Assembly (NCBI GenBank): GCA_043778315.1
Contig: JAYWGJ010000108.1
Span: forward strand, 1 to 8,278
Direction of reading: 5' to 3'
From: JBEEMU01 sp043778315
Lineage (GTDB): Bacteria > Bacteroidota > Bacteroidia > Chitinophagales > Saprospiraceae
Length of the DNA stretch: 8,278 nt
Under the pieces are notes generated by a model, which worked only from the letters and a program-made list of their open reading frames with translations, had not been told where the DNA came from and ran no database searches. The stretch's first letter is position 1; every line of letters begins with the position of its first letter. A program made the translations under genes and the position numbers. Of this stretch, positions 1-6,795 are shown piece by piece.

Positions 1-44
1 TTTTTTTTAATAAACCATTCATTTTCAAATCATTATACTTTCAA

Positions 45-482
45 ATGATAAAATATTTTATAGTGGCTACCGTTGCTGCTTTTGTCGTATTGGCTTGCAA
101 GCCAAAAAATAATGCTCAAAAAACGACCTCAAAAGCGGTTGAGAAGGTAGCTGTAACGAGTATCGCAACCAAAATGCTCTGTCGCGGTTGGTTGGATTCG
201 CGAGAAGAGAATAAAGATTTGCTACTCAATTATCGCCCTGTTGGTGGTAGTTTTGCGTTTCCGCCGTCGCGCGGCGGGCGACGTGGTTTTGCTTTCGCGA
301 AAGACGGAACAGGTGCGTTCTCGTACCCTGGACCTACTGACGCGACCGTTTCTAAACCCATAAAATGGACTTTGGCAAAAAATATTTTGAGCATCACGAA
401 AGATGGTAAAATAGAGGTGTACGAAATCGTGCATATCACCGATGAATTGCTGCAACTGAAAATGGTGCAATCGAAAGACTAA
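45..482 (+). CDS. Small lipoprotein with a lipocalin-like C-terminal domain, function unknown
   Basis: The 145-residue protein starts with a short hydrophobic segment (about residues 4-17) ending in the lipobox V-L-A-C, so Cys18 should be lipidated after signal peptidase II cleavage and the protein anchored in a membrane, in this phylum often the outer one. A Lys/Thr-rich linker (about 19-40) leads to a compact domain (about 45-142). That domain contains a W near its start, a YRP motif (63-65), FPPSRG (72-77), GFAF followed by KDG (81-88), PTD (97-99), a second W and alternating beta-strand-like segments. This pattern resembles lipocalin-like lipoproteins seen in Bacteroidota. No catalytic residues are recognisable and no ligand can be proposed. 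The ATG at 45 has no Shine-Dalgarno; its promoter is probably outside the window. The YfiT-like gene begins 25 bases after the stop and is likely co-transcribed. That it is a lipoprotein is fairly sure; the fold is an inference. Confidence 0.85.
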   Translation: MIKYFIVATVAAFVVLACKPKNNAQKTTSKAVEKVAVTSIATKMLCRGWLDSREENKDLLLNYRPVGGSFAFPPSRGGRRGFAFAKDGTGAFSYPGPTDATVSKPIKWTLAKNILSITKDGKIEVYEIVHITDELLQLKMVQSKD

Positions 483-507
483 AATTAATCAGAAATAAAC
501 CAAACCC

Positions 508-1029
508 GTGACTGACCTAAAAGCCCTACAATTTCCGATTGGTGAATTTGTATCCCCCGAAAATGTGACTGATGCGGAGTACGCGGCGGCGGTTGCGATT
601 ATTGCTAATTTTCCGAAAGTATTGCGACAAGCCCTATCACAAGCAACTGATATACAGTTAGATACGCCGTATCGTCCCGACGGGTGGACGGTGAGACAAG
701 TAGTGCATCACCTCGCCGATAGCCACATCAATAGCTTTACGCGGATAAAATTGGCACTCACCGAAACGCAGCCGACTATCAAGCCTTACGACGAAGCGGC
801 GTGGGCAAATCTGCCCGACGCGACGACGCGCATAGATTCGTCCTTATTATTATTGGAGGGTTTGCACGAGCGTTGGACGCTACTAATGCAGTCGCTGACA
901 GCAGCACAAAAACGCGCTACTTTTTATCACCCCGACTGGAAGCACGTTTGGGTATTGCAAGAGGTGATGGTGTTTTATGCGTGGCATTGCGAACACCATT
1001 TGGCACATATTAAGTTGGTAGTCAAATAG
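508..1029 (+). CDS. YfiT/DinB-superfamily putative metal-dependent hydrolase or transferase
   Basis: The 173-residue protein matches the YfiT/BstA branch of the DinB four-helix fold along its whole length. Recognisable family landmarks are YRPDGWTVRQVVHHLADSH (55-73), KLALTE (81-86), PTIKPYDE (89-96), the GLHERW segment (118-123) and YAWHCEHHLAHI (157-168). His67 or His68 together with His160 and His164 are the probable metal-binding triad of this fold, and all are present. Members coordinate a divalent metal in the cytoplasm; some DinB-fold relatives transfer low-molecular-weight thiols such as bacillithiol, but the substrate here is unknown. The start is GTG at 508: an in-frame TAA at 496-498 blocks any longer version, and the next in-frame Met lies beyond residue 100, so GTG is well supported. 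It lies 25 bases after the lipoprotein gene, suggesting one transcript. The family assignment is secure; the reaction is not. Confidence 0.92.
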   Translation: MTDLKALQFPIGEFVSPENVTDAEYAAAVAIIANFPKVLRQALSQATDIQLDTPYRPDGWTVRQVVHHLADSHINSFTRIKLALTETQPTIKPYDEAAWANLPDATTRIDSSLLLLEGLHERWTLLMQSLTAAQKRATFYHPDWKHVWVLQEVMVFYAWHCEHHLAHIKLVVK

Positions 1030-1040
1030 TTGTCGGCGTT

Positions 1041-1093
1041 CGGGTTTTAACCCGTACACATATTATATAGGTGCGGGTTTAAACCCCTACACA
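1041..1093. repeat. Two tandem palindromic 20-base repeats between convergent genes
   Basis: Two copies of a 20-base element, at 1041-1060 and 1074-1093, agree at 18 of 20 positions (CGGGTTTTAACCCGTACACA and CGGGTTTAAACCCCTACACA). Each begins with a near-perfect palindrome (CGGGTTTTAACCCG; GGGTTTAAACCC). They sit in the 93-base gap between the convergent YfiT-like and DUF2480 genes. Because each copy can fold as a hairpin, they may slow or end transcription, but no clean U-tract follows directly. They may be members of a REP-like repeat dispersed in the genome; this cannot be tested from one window. Confidence 0.7.
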
Positions 1094-1122
1094 GTTACGC
1101 TGAAAATTCCCGCAAAGAAAAA

Positions 1123-1635
1123 CTATTTTTTTTTGTATAACGGAACGGTGGAACAAGGCTCGCCGTACATCATACTTTTGGCGACGGGTGCAAGCAGCGC
1201 GCTGAGGCGCACGTAGGCAGAAATAGGTACAGGCAACTTGCTGCAACCCTTGATTACTATGCGTTTATCGCGGTATTGCTCCACGTCAAGTTGCGCGAGC
1301 GCGGTTTCGTAAGCCAACTCCACAAAGCGGTCGGGCGCGGTACAAATCACGCGCTTCGCGAAAGCGGAAGCCGCTATACTCACCAACATATACGCCCAAT
1401 ACGGCACTATCGCGTCGGCGGAGCAGTGTATCGCTACGTTTTTATCGGCGTATTGCGCCCAATCGTACACCGCGAGCGCGGCCCGAAAATCTTTTTCTTT
1501 TAGTATCAAACCCATAAATAAATGGTCTTTCATATCGAAAACCATTAGCTCTTCGTGCGGGTAAAACTCCTCGAGGTTGAGGGTGAGTAGGCTGCTGCTC
1601 GCTACTCTATTGACTAATAAATTATTGTCTTCCAT
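1123..1635 (-). CDS. DUF2480 family protein
   Basis: The 170-residue protein is a full-length DUF2480 member, a conserved family of unknown function that I know from Bacteroidota. The family landmarks are all present: NRVASSSLLTLNLEEFYP near the N terminus (9-26), GLILKEKDFR (42-51), CSADAIVPYWAYML (71-84), YRDKRIVIKGC (121-131), PVPISAYVRL (135-144), and the C-terminal AKSMMYGEPCSTVPLYK (152-168). There is no signal peptide or membrane helix, so it should be cytoplasmic. The conserved cysteines (71, 131, 161) suggest a possible metal or redox site, but this is only an inference. The protein ends in three lysines encoded by a T-run on the + strand. The gene follows the helicase gene by 71 bases on the same strand and may share its transcript; I see no clear promoter of its own. 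Family identity is very secure; role unknown. Confidence 0.95.
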   Translation of the reverse strand: MEDNNLLVNRVASSSLLTLNLEEFYPHEELMVFDMKDHLFMGLILKEKDFRAALAVYDWAQYADKNVAIHCSADAIVPYWAYMLVSIAASAFAKRVICTAPDRFVELAYETALAQLDVEQYRDKRIVIKGCSKLPVPISAYVRLSALLAPVAKSMMYGEPCSTVPLYKKK

Positions 1636-1706
1636 GCTTGTTTTATGCTAGTATTCTTCTTGTTTATAACAATAAAAGAGCGTTTTTGTTGCTTTTTGCA
1701 ACTTTT

Positions 1707-3977
1707 CTACCCTATAACCATCAATTTTGCGAACTTCAACACTATGCGTTTTTCGTCGCTGGTAGCAACAAAAGCGATGGTTGCGATGAGGCTGTCACCT
1801 GAGCCGTCCACGTCTTTTACTTCGCCTTCGCCAAACCTTTGGTGTACGACCCGTGCGCCCGTTTTGATGGCGGCAGGCGGCGACGCTTTAAAATTCGCTA
1901 TCACTGCGGGTGACGGCGCGGCTACTTGCGCGTTAGGTCGGCGCAAACCCGAAACGGTAGCGCGCTGCTCCTCTTGCGTAGTGACCAATCTGCCCGTTGG
2001 CGACAAGCCCATTTCCTTCAAAAAGCGGCTCGGTTCGTCCATGCGCATCTGCCCGAAACGGTAGCGCGACGCGGCGAAAGTGAGCGTGAGGAACAGTTCG
2101 GCGCGGGTGATTGCGACGTAAAACAAGCGGCGTTCCTCGTCCATGCCGTCGGGCGACTGTGCTGCCATGTGCGACGGGAAGAGGTTTTCCTCCAATCCGA
2201 CCACAAAAACGGACTTAAATTCTAAGCCCTTGGCGGAGTGAACCGACATGAGCGTCACGCGCTCTACTTCGCCGTTGTCCTTGTCCGCGTCGGTGATGAG
2301 CGCGATACTTTGGAGGTAGGCGGCGAGCGAGCGGTCGTTGATAGTTGGGCTTTCGGCATCGTCGAGTTCGTTGAAATATGCCTCGTCGTTTTCCACAAAA
2401 TCCTGAATACCGTCGAGCAGCGCGTTCACGTTTTCGAGGCGGCTCACGCCGTCGGGCGTTTGGTCGCGTTTGAGGTCGGTGATGATGCCCGATTGCTTCA
2501 CGACGAGCGTAGCGAGGTCATACGCGCTGTCTTGCGAGACCCGTTTGCGGAAGCTATCCATCATTAAACCAAAGCCTTTTACGGTGATGGCTGCCGCGCC
2601 TAATCCGCTCATTAATCCTTGATTGCCAATGATTTGTCCCATTGATTTTTGCTCCGCGTCGGCGATAGCACTTAGCTTATCAACCGTCGTTTTGCCTATT
2701 TTTCGGGTCGGGTAATTGATGATGCGGCGGAGTGCTTCCTCGTCGTTCGGGTTCACTAATAAGCGGAGGTACGACAGCACGTCTTTTATCTCTTTGCGTT
2801 GGTAAAACGACTGTCCGCCGTACACGCGGTACGCGACGTTGCTGCGGCGGAGGGCTTCCTCGAAGCCGCGTGATTGCGCGTTGGTGCGGTACAAAATCGC
2901 TATTTCGCTGTTGCGAACGTGGTAGCGGTTTTTTTGTTCCATAATCATATCCGCCACCCGTTTGCCCTCTTCGCCGTCGGTAATCGCCTTGATTATTTTT
3001 ATCGTTTCGCCGTCCTCTTTATCCGTCCAAATCGTCTTTTTTATCTGTTTGCCATTATTGCTAATCACTTTATTGGCGGCTTCGACAATCGCTTTGGTGG
3101 AGCGATAATTTTGTTCCAATTTATACATATTTCCTTTCGGAAAATCGTTTTTGAAGTCCAAAATATTCTGAATCGTCGCGCCGCGAAACGCATAAATACT
3201 CTGCGCATCGTCGCCAACTACGCAAATATTTTGCGGACTATTCGGGTAAATAACAAGCAACCGAACTATCGCGTATTGCAGACAATTGGTGTCTTGAAAC
3301 TCATCAACCATCACATATTTGAACCGTTTTTGGTACTTTTCTAATACGTCGGGGTTGCGTTTAAGCAAGAAAAAGAAGAGATATAACAAGTCGTCAAAGT
3401 CCATTGCGCCAGCGCGTTCGCAGCGTTTTTGGTACATTTGGTATATTTTGCCGATGAACGGACGCTTGCTTTGTTGGTCTTCCAACTGCAAATCTTTATC
3501 CGCCAAATACTCTTCGGGCGAAATCAAATTGCTTTTCGCCGATGAAATACGCGACCGAATACTATTAGCATCATACACTTTACTATCCAAATTTTGTTCG
3601 GAGATGATGCTTGCTACTACGCTTTTACTATCGTCGGAGTCGTAAATGGTAAAATCGCTTGGATAGCCGATTTTGCTCGCCTCGATGCGCAATATTCGCC
3701 CAAAAAGCGAGTGAAACGTACCCGCCCACACTTGTCTGCCGCTATCGCCGACTACTTTCGCGATGCGCTCTTTCATCTCCTTCGCCGATTTGTTGGTGAA
3801 CGTGAGTGCGAGTATTTCGTAGGGTTTTGCCTTCGTTTCGAGCAGGTGCGCGATGCGGTAGGTGAGGACGCGGGTCTTGCCGCTGCCCGGACCCGCGACT
3901 ATCAGTACGGGACCTTCGGTCGTAGTGACCGCGCCGCGTTGCACAGGGTTGAGTTCGTCTAAGTAATTTTCGTTCAT
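1707..3977 (-). CDS. pcrA: ATP-dependent DNA helicase, PcrA/UvrD type (superfamily 1A)
   Basis: This is a 756-residue 3'-5' SF1A helicase that unwinds DNA during repair and replication-fork maintenance. All motifs are intact (numbering from the ATG): Q-motif LNPVQ (9-13), Walker A GPGSGKT (29-35), motif Ia LTFTNKSAKEM, motif II DEFQD (225-229), motif III VGDDAQSIYAFRGA (254-267), motif IV QNYRST (289-294), motif V around SVHSAKGLEF (578-587) and motif VI ERRLFYVAITRA (615-626). After a Pro/Ala-rich linker, residues about 707-756 (VVHQRFGEGEVKDVDGSG and following strands) match the Tudor-like C-terminal domain of PcrA, which in known members contacts RNA polymerase. The length is normal. The reading frame extends four codons upstream to a TTG at 3989, but the ATG at 3977 is preferred: it leaves a leader of roughly 18 bases behind the -7 box at 4002-4009, while TTG would leave almost none. 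The DUF2480 gene lies 71 bases downstream. Confidence 0.97.
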   Translation of the reverse strand: MNENYLDELNPVQRGAVTTTEGPVLIVAGPGSGKTRVLTYRIAHLLETKAKPYEILALTFTNKSAKEMKERIAKVVGDSGRQVWAGTFHSLFGRILRIEASKIGYPSDFTIYDSDDSKSVVASIISEQNLDSKVYDANSIRSRISSAKSNLISPEEYLADKDLQLEDQQSKRPFIGKIYQMYQKRCERAGAMDFDDLLYLFFFLLKRNPDVLEKYQKRFKYVMVDEFQDTNCLQYAIVRLLVIYPNSPQNICVVGDDAQSIYAFRGATIQNILDFKNDFPKGNMYKLEQNYRSTKAIVEAANKVISNNGKQIKKTIWTDKEDGETIKIIKAITDGEEGKRVADMIMEQKNRYHVRNSEIAILYRTNAQSRGFEEALRRSNVAYRVYGGQSFYQRKEIKDVLSYLRLLVNPNDEEALRRIINYPTRKIGKTTVDKLSAIADAEQKSMGQIIGNQGLMSGLGAAAITVKGFGLMMDSFRKRVSQDSAYDLATLVVKQSGIITDLKRDQTPDGVSRLENVNALLDGIQDFVENDEAYFNELDDAESPTINDRSLAAYLQSIALITDADKDNGEVERVTLMSVHSAKGLEFKSVFVVGLEENLFPSHMAAQSPDGMDEERRLFYVAITRAELFLTLTFAASRYRFGQMRMDEPSRFLKEMGLSPTGRLVTTQEEQRATVSGLRRPNAQVAAPSPAVIANFKASPPAAIKTGARVVHQRFGEGEVKDVDGSGDSLIATIAFVATSDEKRIVLKFAKLMVIG

Positions 3978-4001
3978 AGAAATATTCAAATTTTAATCAT
4001 G

Positions 4002-4009
4002 CAAAGGTA
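4002..4009 (-). promoter_or_regulatory. Probable Bacteroidota -7 box for the helicase gene
   Basis: Read on the minus strand this is TACCTTTG, a perfect match to the Bacteroidota -7 consensus TAnnTTTG. It ends 24 bases before the helicase ATG, giving a short leader. The -33 element is weak: around 4024-4026 the minus strand reads TTC where TTG would be expected. Confidence 0.5.
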
Positions 4010-4112
4010 CGCTATTGCGAACAGAATTGATAGTAAGTGGCGGTTTTTTAAATTAGCGCATCAATATGGCGTATTGGCAAAATATGGTAGTTGGTATGTT
4101 TTATTATATAAC

Positions 4113-4154
4113 AAAAAAGCGCAACAACACGGCGAGGTGTTGTTGCGCTTTTTT
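4113..4154. terminator. Strong bidirectional hairpin terminator after the DUF262-HEPN operon
   Basis: A perfect 12-base-pair stem (GCGCAACAACAC at 4119-4130 with GTGTTGTTGCGC at 4137-4148) and a six-base loop GGCGAG are flanked by six A on the left and six T on the right, so either strand gives a hairpin followed by a U-run. It lies 75 bases beyond the stop of the HEPN gene and separates the AT-rich operon from the helicase promoter region. Confidence 0.88.
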
Positions 4155-4228
4155 AACTATTAGGTGCACTTTTAGTATATATATTATAGAGAATTTTCAC
4201 TATGCCTAATTCTGTAAAGTATTGGTTT

Positions 4229-4933
4229 CTACTGCCTTCTATATTTTGAATTTAGAATGTACTCATCTACAGCCTGAATAAATTTAGATAGAAAATCAAC
4301 TGTTTCTGTTTTAAGAACTTTCATGTATTCAATAGAGTCTCCTCTTCCTTGCTCCTCGAACGAAATCTCCCCATGTGCCAACTTGTTTCTACGCGATTTT
4401 ACAACCCCAATCTCGGCGCACTTTAAGTCAAAATCTATTCCATACTTTTCTGATATTTTTCTAATTTCTTTTGAGTCAAGATTTCCAGAGAAATTGCTAC
4501 CTTGGTTATACTTTGTAAATTCTTTGTAGGTAAGAGTAATAGGCAGAGTGTTTGTTACCCAAGTATCAATAAGCACTTTTAAATTATGTAAAATATCTTT
4601 TTCGTTGCTTGTTTCTTTAAAATAATCATAATGAAATTTTACCCATAATTTTTGGATTTCATCGCTTAAATTTGAATACACAAGGGTTTCAGTTGAAAAA
4701 GACCCGTGTATTTCAACCAAACAATTCGAGATTGTTGATTCTACGAGGTTATATAACTGTAAGTTAGCACTAGACTTTAGAATGGAACTTACTTTTACGT
4801 TAAAATTCTCTCTGATGTCACCTTCGTTTGGAAAAATGAGTTGTGCTTCCCTTGTTATTATGTTTGACAATAGAGTATAATATAAATCAATCTCTGTAAC
4901 CCTAACGGTAAATTCTTGCTTTACTTTTTCCAT
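4229..4933 (-). CDS. HEPN-domain putative ribonuclease (MAE_28990/MAE_18760-like), paired with DUF262
   Basis: The 234-residue protein is mostly helical and carries the HEPN signature R-x4-H at R182-N-K-L-A-H187 (within RRNKLAHGEI, 181-190), the catalytic motif of HEPN ribonucleases. An earlier helical block (about 57-76) contains Asn and Glu in a pattern (LQLYNLVESTISN) typical of the MAE_28990/MAE_18760-like HEPN group, which I recognise from its overall layout and its usual DUF262 neighbour. There is no signal peptide or membrane segment, so it should act in the cytoplasm. It begins 2 bases after the DUF262 stop and is almost certainly translated from the same mRNA; the pair may form a toxin-like or abortive-infection unit in which DUF262 senses or controls and HEPN cuts RNA. 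The gene is AT-rich compared with the helicase gene, suggesting transfer. The motif is seen directly; the subfamily name is fairly secure; the defence role is inference. Confidence 0.88.
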   Translation of the reverse strand: MEKVKQEFTVRVTEIDLYYTLLSNIITREAQLIFPNEGDIRENFNVKVSSILKSSANLQLYNLVESTISNCLVEIHGSFSTETLVYSNLSDEIQKLWVKFHYDYFKETSNEKDILHNLKVLIDTWVTNTLPITLTYKEFTKYNQGSNFSGNLDSKEIRKISEKYGIDFDLKCAEIGVVKSRRNKLAHGEISFEEQGRGDSIEYMKVLKTETVDFLSKFIQAVDEYILNSKYRRQ

Positions 4934-4935
4934 TG

Positions 4936-6060
4936 TTATTTTAATAGTGAAGATGAGATAAAGTCAATTCTGTCTTTTAATTTTGTTGCATCATGAAGTT
5001 TTGTACTTCCAGCCCAAAATGACCTAAATGTATTAGAATGTACCATAGAGTCCCATTTATTTTTGGAAAAAGCTAAATCTGTTTTTTGCTTTAACGCAAC
5101 ATGAACGCCTACGGAAATTGCCTCGAATAAAACTCTTTTTGTTTGAGGATTATGCGATTTTCTAAAACCATAAGTTGAATACTTATCAACAAAATTTAAC
5201 ATATTATTAAAATCATTATAATAAGTGTCAAGAATCCTATCTCTTTCTTCAATAGAAACTGATTGTAATTCTTTGTTTTTTGCTTCAAGGTAATTATCTA
5301 AATATTTTGCAATTCCAGTTCCTTTTGGAAACTTTACATAATTATTTTTGTCAGAAAGCGCAAAATATCTGAGTATAAGTTCTTCTTTTTCTTGACGACT
5401 TTGTAACCATTTATCAATTGGTGCTAATTTACCCAGCAATACATTTTCGGCACACCTTTCGTAAATAAATTTAGTAAAAAAACCAGTTTTATCACCTTTT
5501 CGCATTTCCATTGGTTTTAGTAAATCGCTTCCTCGGTTGATACGCTCAAACATATCTCGTTTTACTTCATCGTCAGCATCCTCTGATAGTACAATCATTC
5601 TTAGTGATGTGCTTAAAATTTTACCTTGTCTTGAATCATCAAGGTCTTTAAAATAAAAACCATTGAGTGTAGAAAATTTTTCAAGCCCAGATAGGCACAA
5701 TTCATTACTAATGAATGAATGAAGTGTTCGAATTCTTTGCGAACCATCTACAATTTCCCATGCACTATCTTTGTTTTCTGCAACAAAGATTAATGGAATT
5801 GGAAGTCCTAGTATCACAGACTCAATAAATCTTGATTGTCTAATTGTATCCCAAGTAAAATCTCTTTGATACTCGGGAATAAATAATACGTTGTAAAATT
5901 TTGATTTCTCTTCATTACCTTCCTCGTCATAGTCCAAACCCTTTTGGTACTTATTGACTATATTTTCAATAAGAGGTTCTCTAATATCATAGCGAATACT
6001 TTTTCGCAACTCATAAATCTGTTGTTCAGATTTTTCTACTAGTTCTTTTGTTTTATTCAT
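4936..6060 (-). CDS. Short DUF262 (GmrSD N-domain-like, ParB/Srx-fold) protein
   Basis: The 374-residue protein has the full set of DUF262 motifs: IPEYQRDFTW (61-70), FIESVILGLPIPLIF (78-92), IVDGSQRIRTL (103-113) and FERINRGSD (171-179). DUF262 has a ParB/Srx-like fold; in GmrSD and related defence enzymes it binds and hydrolyses nucleotides and controls DNA cleavage. The protein ends at 374 residues without the HNH-type DUF1524 domain that gives GmrSD its nuclease, so effector activity probably comes from the adjoining HEPN protein. The central DGQQR motif reads DGSQR, a substitution I believe is tolerated in this family. An acidic N-terminal region (about 41-53, DYDEEGNEEK) precedes the core. 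Local GC is low: 16 of 60 bases at 5221-5280, against 38 of 60 at 2281-2340 in the helicase gene. ATG at 6060; no Shine-Dalgarno, but a good -7 box lies about 70 bases upstream. Domain identity is secure; the biological role is inferred. Confidence 0.93.
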   Translation of the reverse strand: MNKTKELVEKSEQQIYELRKSIRYDIREPLIENIVNKYQKGLDYDEEGNEEKSKFYNVLFIPEYQRDFTWDTIRQSRFIESVILGLPIPLIFVAENKDSAWEIVDGSQRIRTLHSFISNELCLSGLEKFSTLNGFYFKDLDDSRQGKILSTSLRMIVLSEDADDEVKRDMFERINRGSDLLKPMEMRKGDKTGFFTKFIYERCAENVLLGKLAPIDKWLQSRQEKEELILRYFALSDKNNYVKFPKGTGIAKYLDNYLEAKNKELQSVSIEERDRILDTYYNDFNNMLNFVDKYSTYGFRKSHNPQTKRVLFEAISVGVHVALKQKTDLAFSKNKWDSMVHSNTFRSFWAGSTKLHDATKLKDRIDFISSSLLK

Positions 6061-6128
6061 GATTTCTTATTTTTTTAACTTTTTTAGATAGGTCATTAAA
6101 AGTAATTGCTTCAAATTAGACTCTATTG

Positions 6129-6160
6129 CAAAGATACGGAAACAATCCCTATAATTCCAA
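6129..6160 (-). promoter_or_regulatory. Probable Bacteroidota promoter of the DUF262-HEPN operon
   Basis: On the minus strand the -7 box reads TATCTTTG (6129-6136), a perfect TAnnTTTG. A TTG triplet (6158-6160) lies 21 bases upstream, within the range accepted for the -33 element. The predicted 5' leader before the DUF262 ATG would be about 60 bases. Confidence 0.55.
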
Positions 6161-6182
6161 ATTTATTTTTAACAAAAAATTG

Positions 6183-6201
6183 CATTTATTACTTGAATCC
6201 T
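6183..6201. repeat. Left copy of a 19-base direct repeat flanking xisI
   Basis: The sequence CATTTATTACTTGAATCCT matches CATTTTTTACTTGAATCCT at 6796-6814 in 18 of 19 positions and in the same orientation. The two copies bracket xisI and its upstream motif cluster, with 594 bases between them. They could be recombination scars or members of a dispersed repeat. Confidence 0.65.
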
Positions 6202-6293
6202 CCCTTGAATTTTACAAATGTTATCCAACAAACGCTCGCCTTTATCAATTGCAAAATAATTGTTTACAATCCACACAATAAGTAGATGTCGCG

Positions 6294-6389
6294 AAATAAA
6301 CAAGGTTATCCGTAAAGCGCAATTTTAAAATAAACGTGCGTAGCAAAGTTTAGCTTTAAAATAAGCGAGGATTAGAACCGTGTTTATTT
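6294..6389. repeat. Cluster of four AAATAARC-type motifs (operator-like) upstream of xisI
   Basis: Three direct copies are present: AAATAAACAAGG (6294-6305), AAATAAACGTGC (6328-6339) and AAATAAGCGAGG (6359-6370), with start-to-start distances of 34 and 31 bases, about three helical turns. A fourth copy is inverted at 6378-6389 (minus strand AAATAAACACGG). The first and last form a 13/14 inverted repeat (6294-6307 with 6376-6389). The cluster ends 28 bases before the xisI ATG, where a regulator-binding site would be expected. In AT-rich DNA some of this similarity could be chance. Confidence 0.45.
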
Positions 6390-6417
6390 GCTGTCAGGTA
6401 CTTAATACCATCACACA

Positions 6418-6759
6418 ATGGATAAAATGACCCATTACCAACGCATTTTAAGCGATTTTTTGACAGATTATGTCAAAGACGCGCAATTATCGACGATGCC
6501 TGATGTTCAGCCGCGTTTATTGATAGACACGGAGCGCAATAGTTTTCAGGTCGTACAGATAGGTTGGCACAACAATCGTTTTGTGTTTACGCCTGTTTTT
6601 CATTTTGATATTATTGATGCACAAATTTGGTTGCAATGCAATAATACGGAATGGGAGATAGATGCTATTTTGATAGCGAAAGGTGTTGCTAAACAAGACT
6701 TTATATTAGGTTTTCAACCGCCGTCTGTTCGCGCTTATCTCCAAGAATCGGTAGCGTGA
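6418..6759 (+). CDS. xisI: XisI family protein, without adjacent XisH
   Basis: The 113-residue protein is a full-length XisI. Family landmarks are visible in order: an N-terminal helix MDKMTHYQRILSDFLTDY (1-18), LIDTERNSFQVVQIGW (35-50), the H-x-D-I segment (62-65), QIWLQCNNTEWEID (69-82) and the C-terminal GVAKQDFILGFQPPSVR (89-105). XisI was named as a controlling factor for excision of the fdxN element in Anabaena, where it works with XisH, a PD-(D/E)XK-like protein; xisH and xisI are usually adjacent. Here no xisH is visible on either side, so the gene is solitary in this window. It is cytoplasmic by composition. The first ATG (6418) is preferred over Met4 because it fits the family's usual start. 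Its GC content (24 of 60 at 6541-6600) lies between that of the DUF262 operon and the helicase gene. It is transcribed away from DUF262 and flanked by a direct repeat. What a lone XisI does is unknown. Confidence 0.93.
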   Translation: MDKMTHYQRILSDFLTDYVKDAQLSTMPDVQPRLLIDTERNSFQVVQIGWHNNRFVFTPVFHFDIIDAQIWLQCNNTEWEIDAILIAKGVAKQDFILGFQPPSVRAYLQESVA

Positions 6760-6795
6760 AATTGGTATATCTGCAACACAAAAACCCATTATTTT

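Larger units (their letters stand above)
6061..6417. other. AT-rich divergent intergenic region between DUF262 and xisI
   Basis: These 357 bases hold no convincing gene. They contain a promoter-like element for the DUF262-HEPN operon (6129-6160), the left copy of a 19-base direct repeat (6183-6201) and a cluster of four AAATAARC-type motifs ahead of xisI (6294-6389). A xisH gene or remnant, which would be expected just upstream of xisI, could not be found in any frame. Confidence 0.7.

Noticed and set aside
1276..1503. Plus-strand open frame of 75 codons opposite the DUF2480 gene.
   Set aside because: It is a shadow of the DUF2480 frame, which matches its family from end to end.
1688..1702. 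Hairpin GTTGC-TTTTT-GCAAC just beyond the helicase stop, considered as a terminator between the helicase and DUF2480 genes.
   Set aside because: The stem is only five pairs, and on the transcribed minus strand the hairpin is followed by A rather than U residues, so it should not stop that transcript.
1645..3962. Several plus-strand open frames of 70-156 codons opposite the helicase gene.
   Set aside because: They are antisense shadows of a clearly coding helicase frame with all motifs intact and give no recognisable protein.
3978..3989. TTG at 3989 as the start of the helicase, adding four residues.
   Set aside because: It would place translation initiation almost at the predicted transcription start; the ATG at 3977 also fits the usual helicase N terminus better.
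6169..6330. Minus-strand open frame of about 50 codons upstream of the DUF262 gene, ending in TAA at 6169-6171.
   Set aside because: It has no ATG start, only an internal TTG, overlaps the direct repeat and the motif cluster, and shows no family resemblance.
6294..6389. The motif cluster considered as a CRISPR array or an integron attC site.
   Set aside because: The copies are only about 12 bases, imperfect and partly inverted, with no uniform spacers, and no cas or integrase gene is present.
6061..6417. Possible xisH remnant upstream of xisI.
   Set aside because: Reading the frames on both strands gave no XisH-like segment; the region is AT-rich and interrupted by stops.
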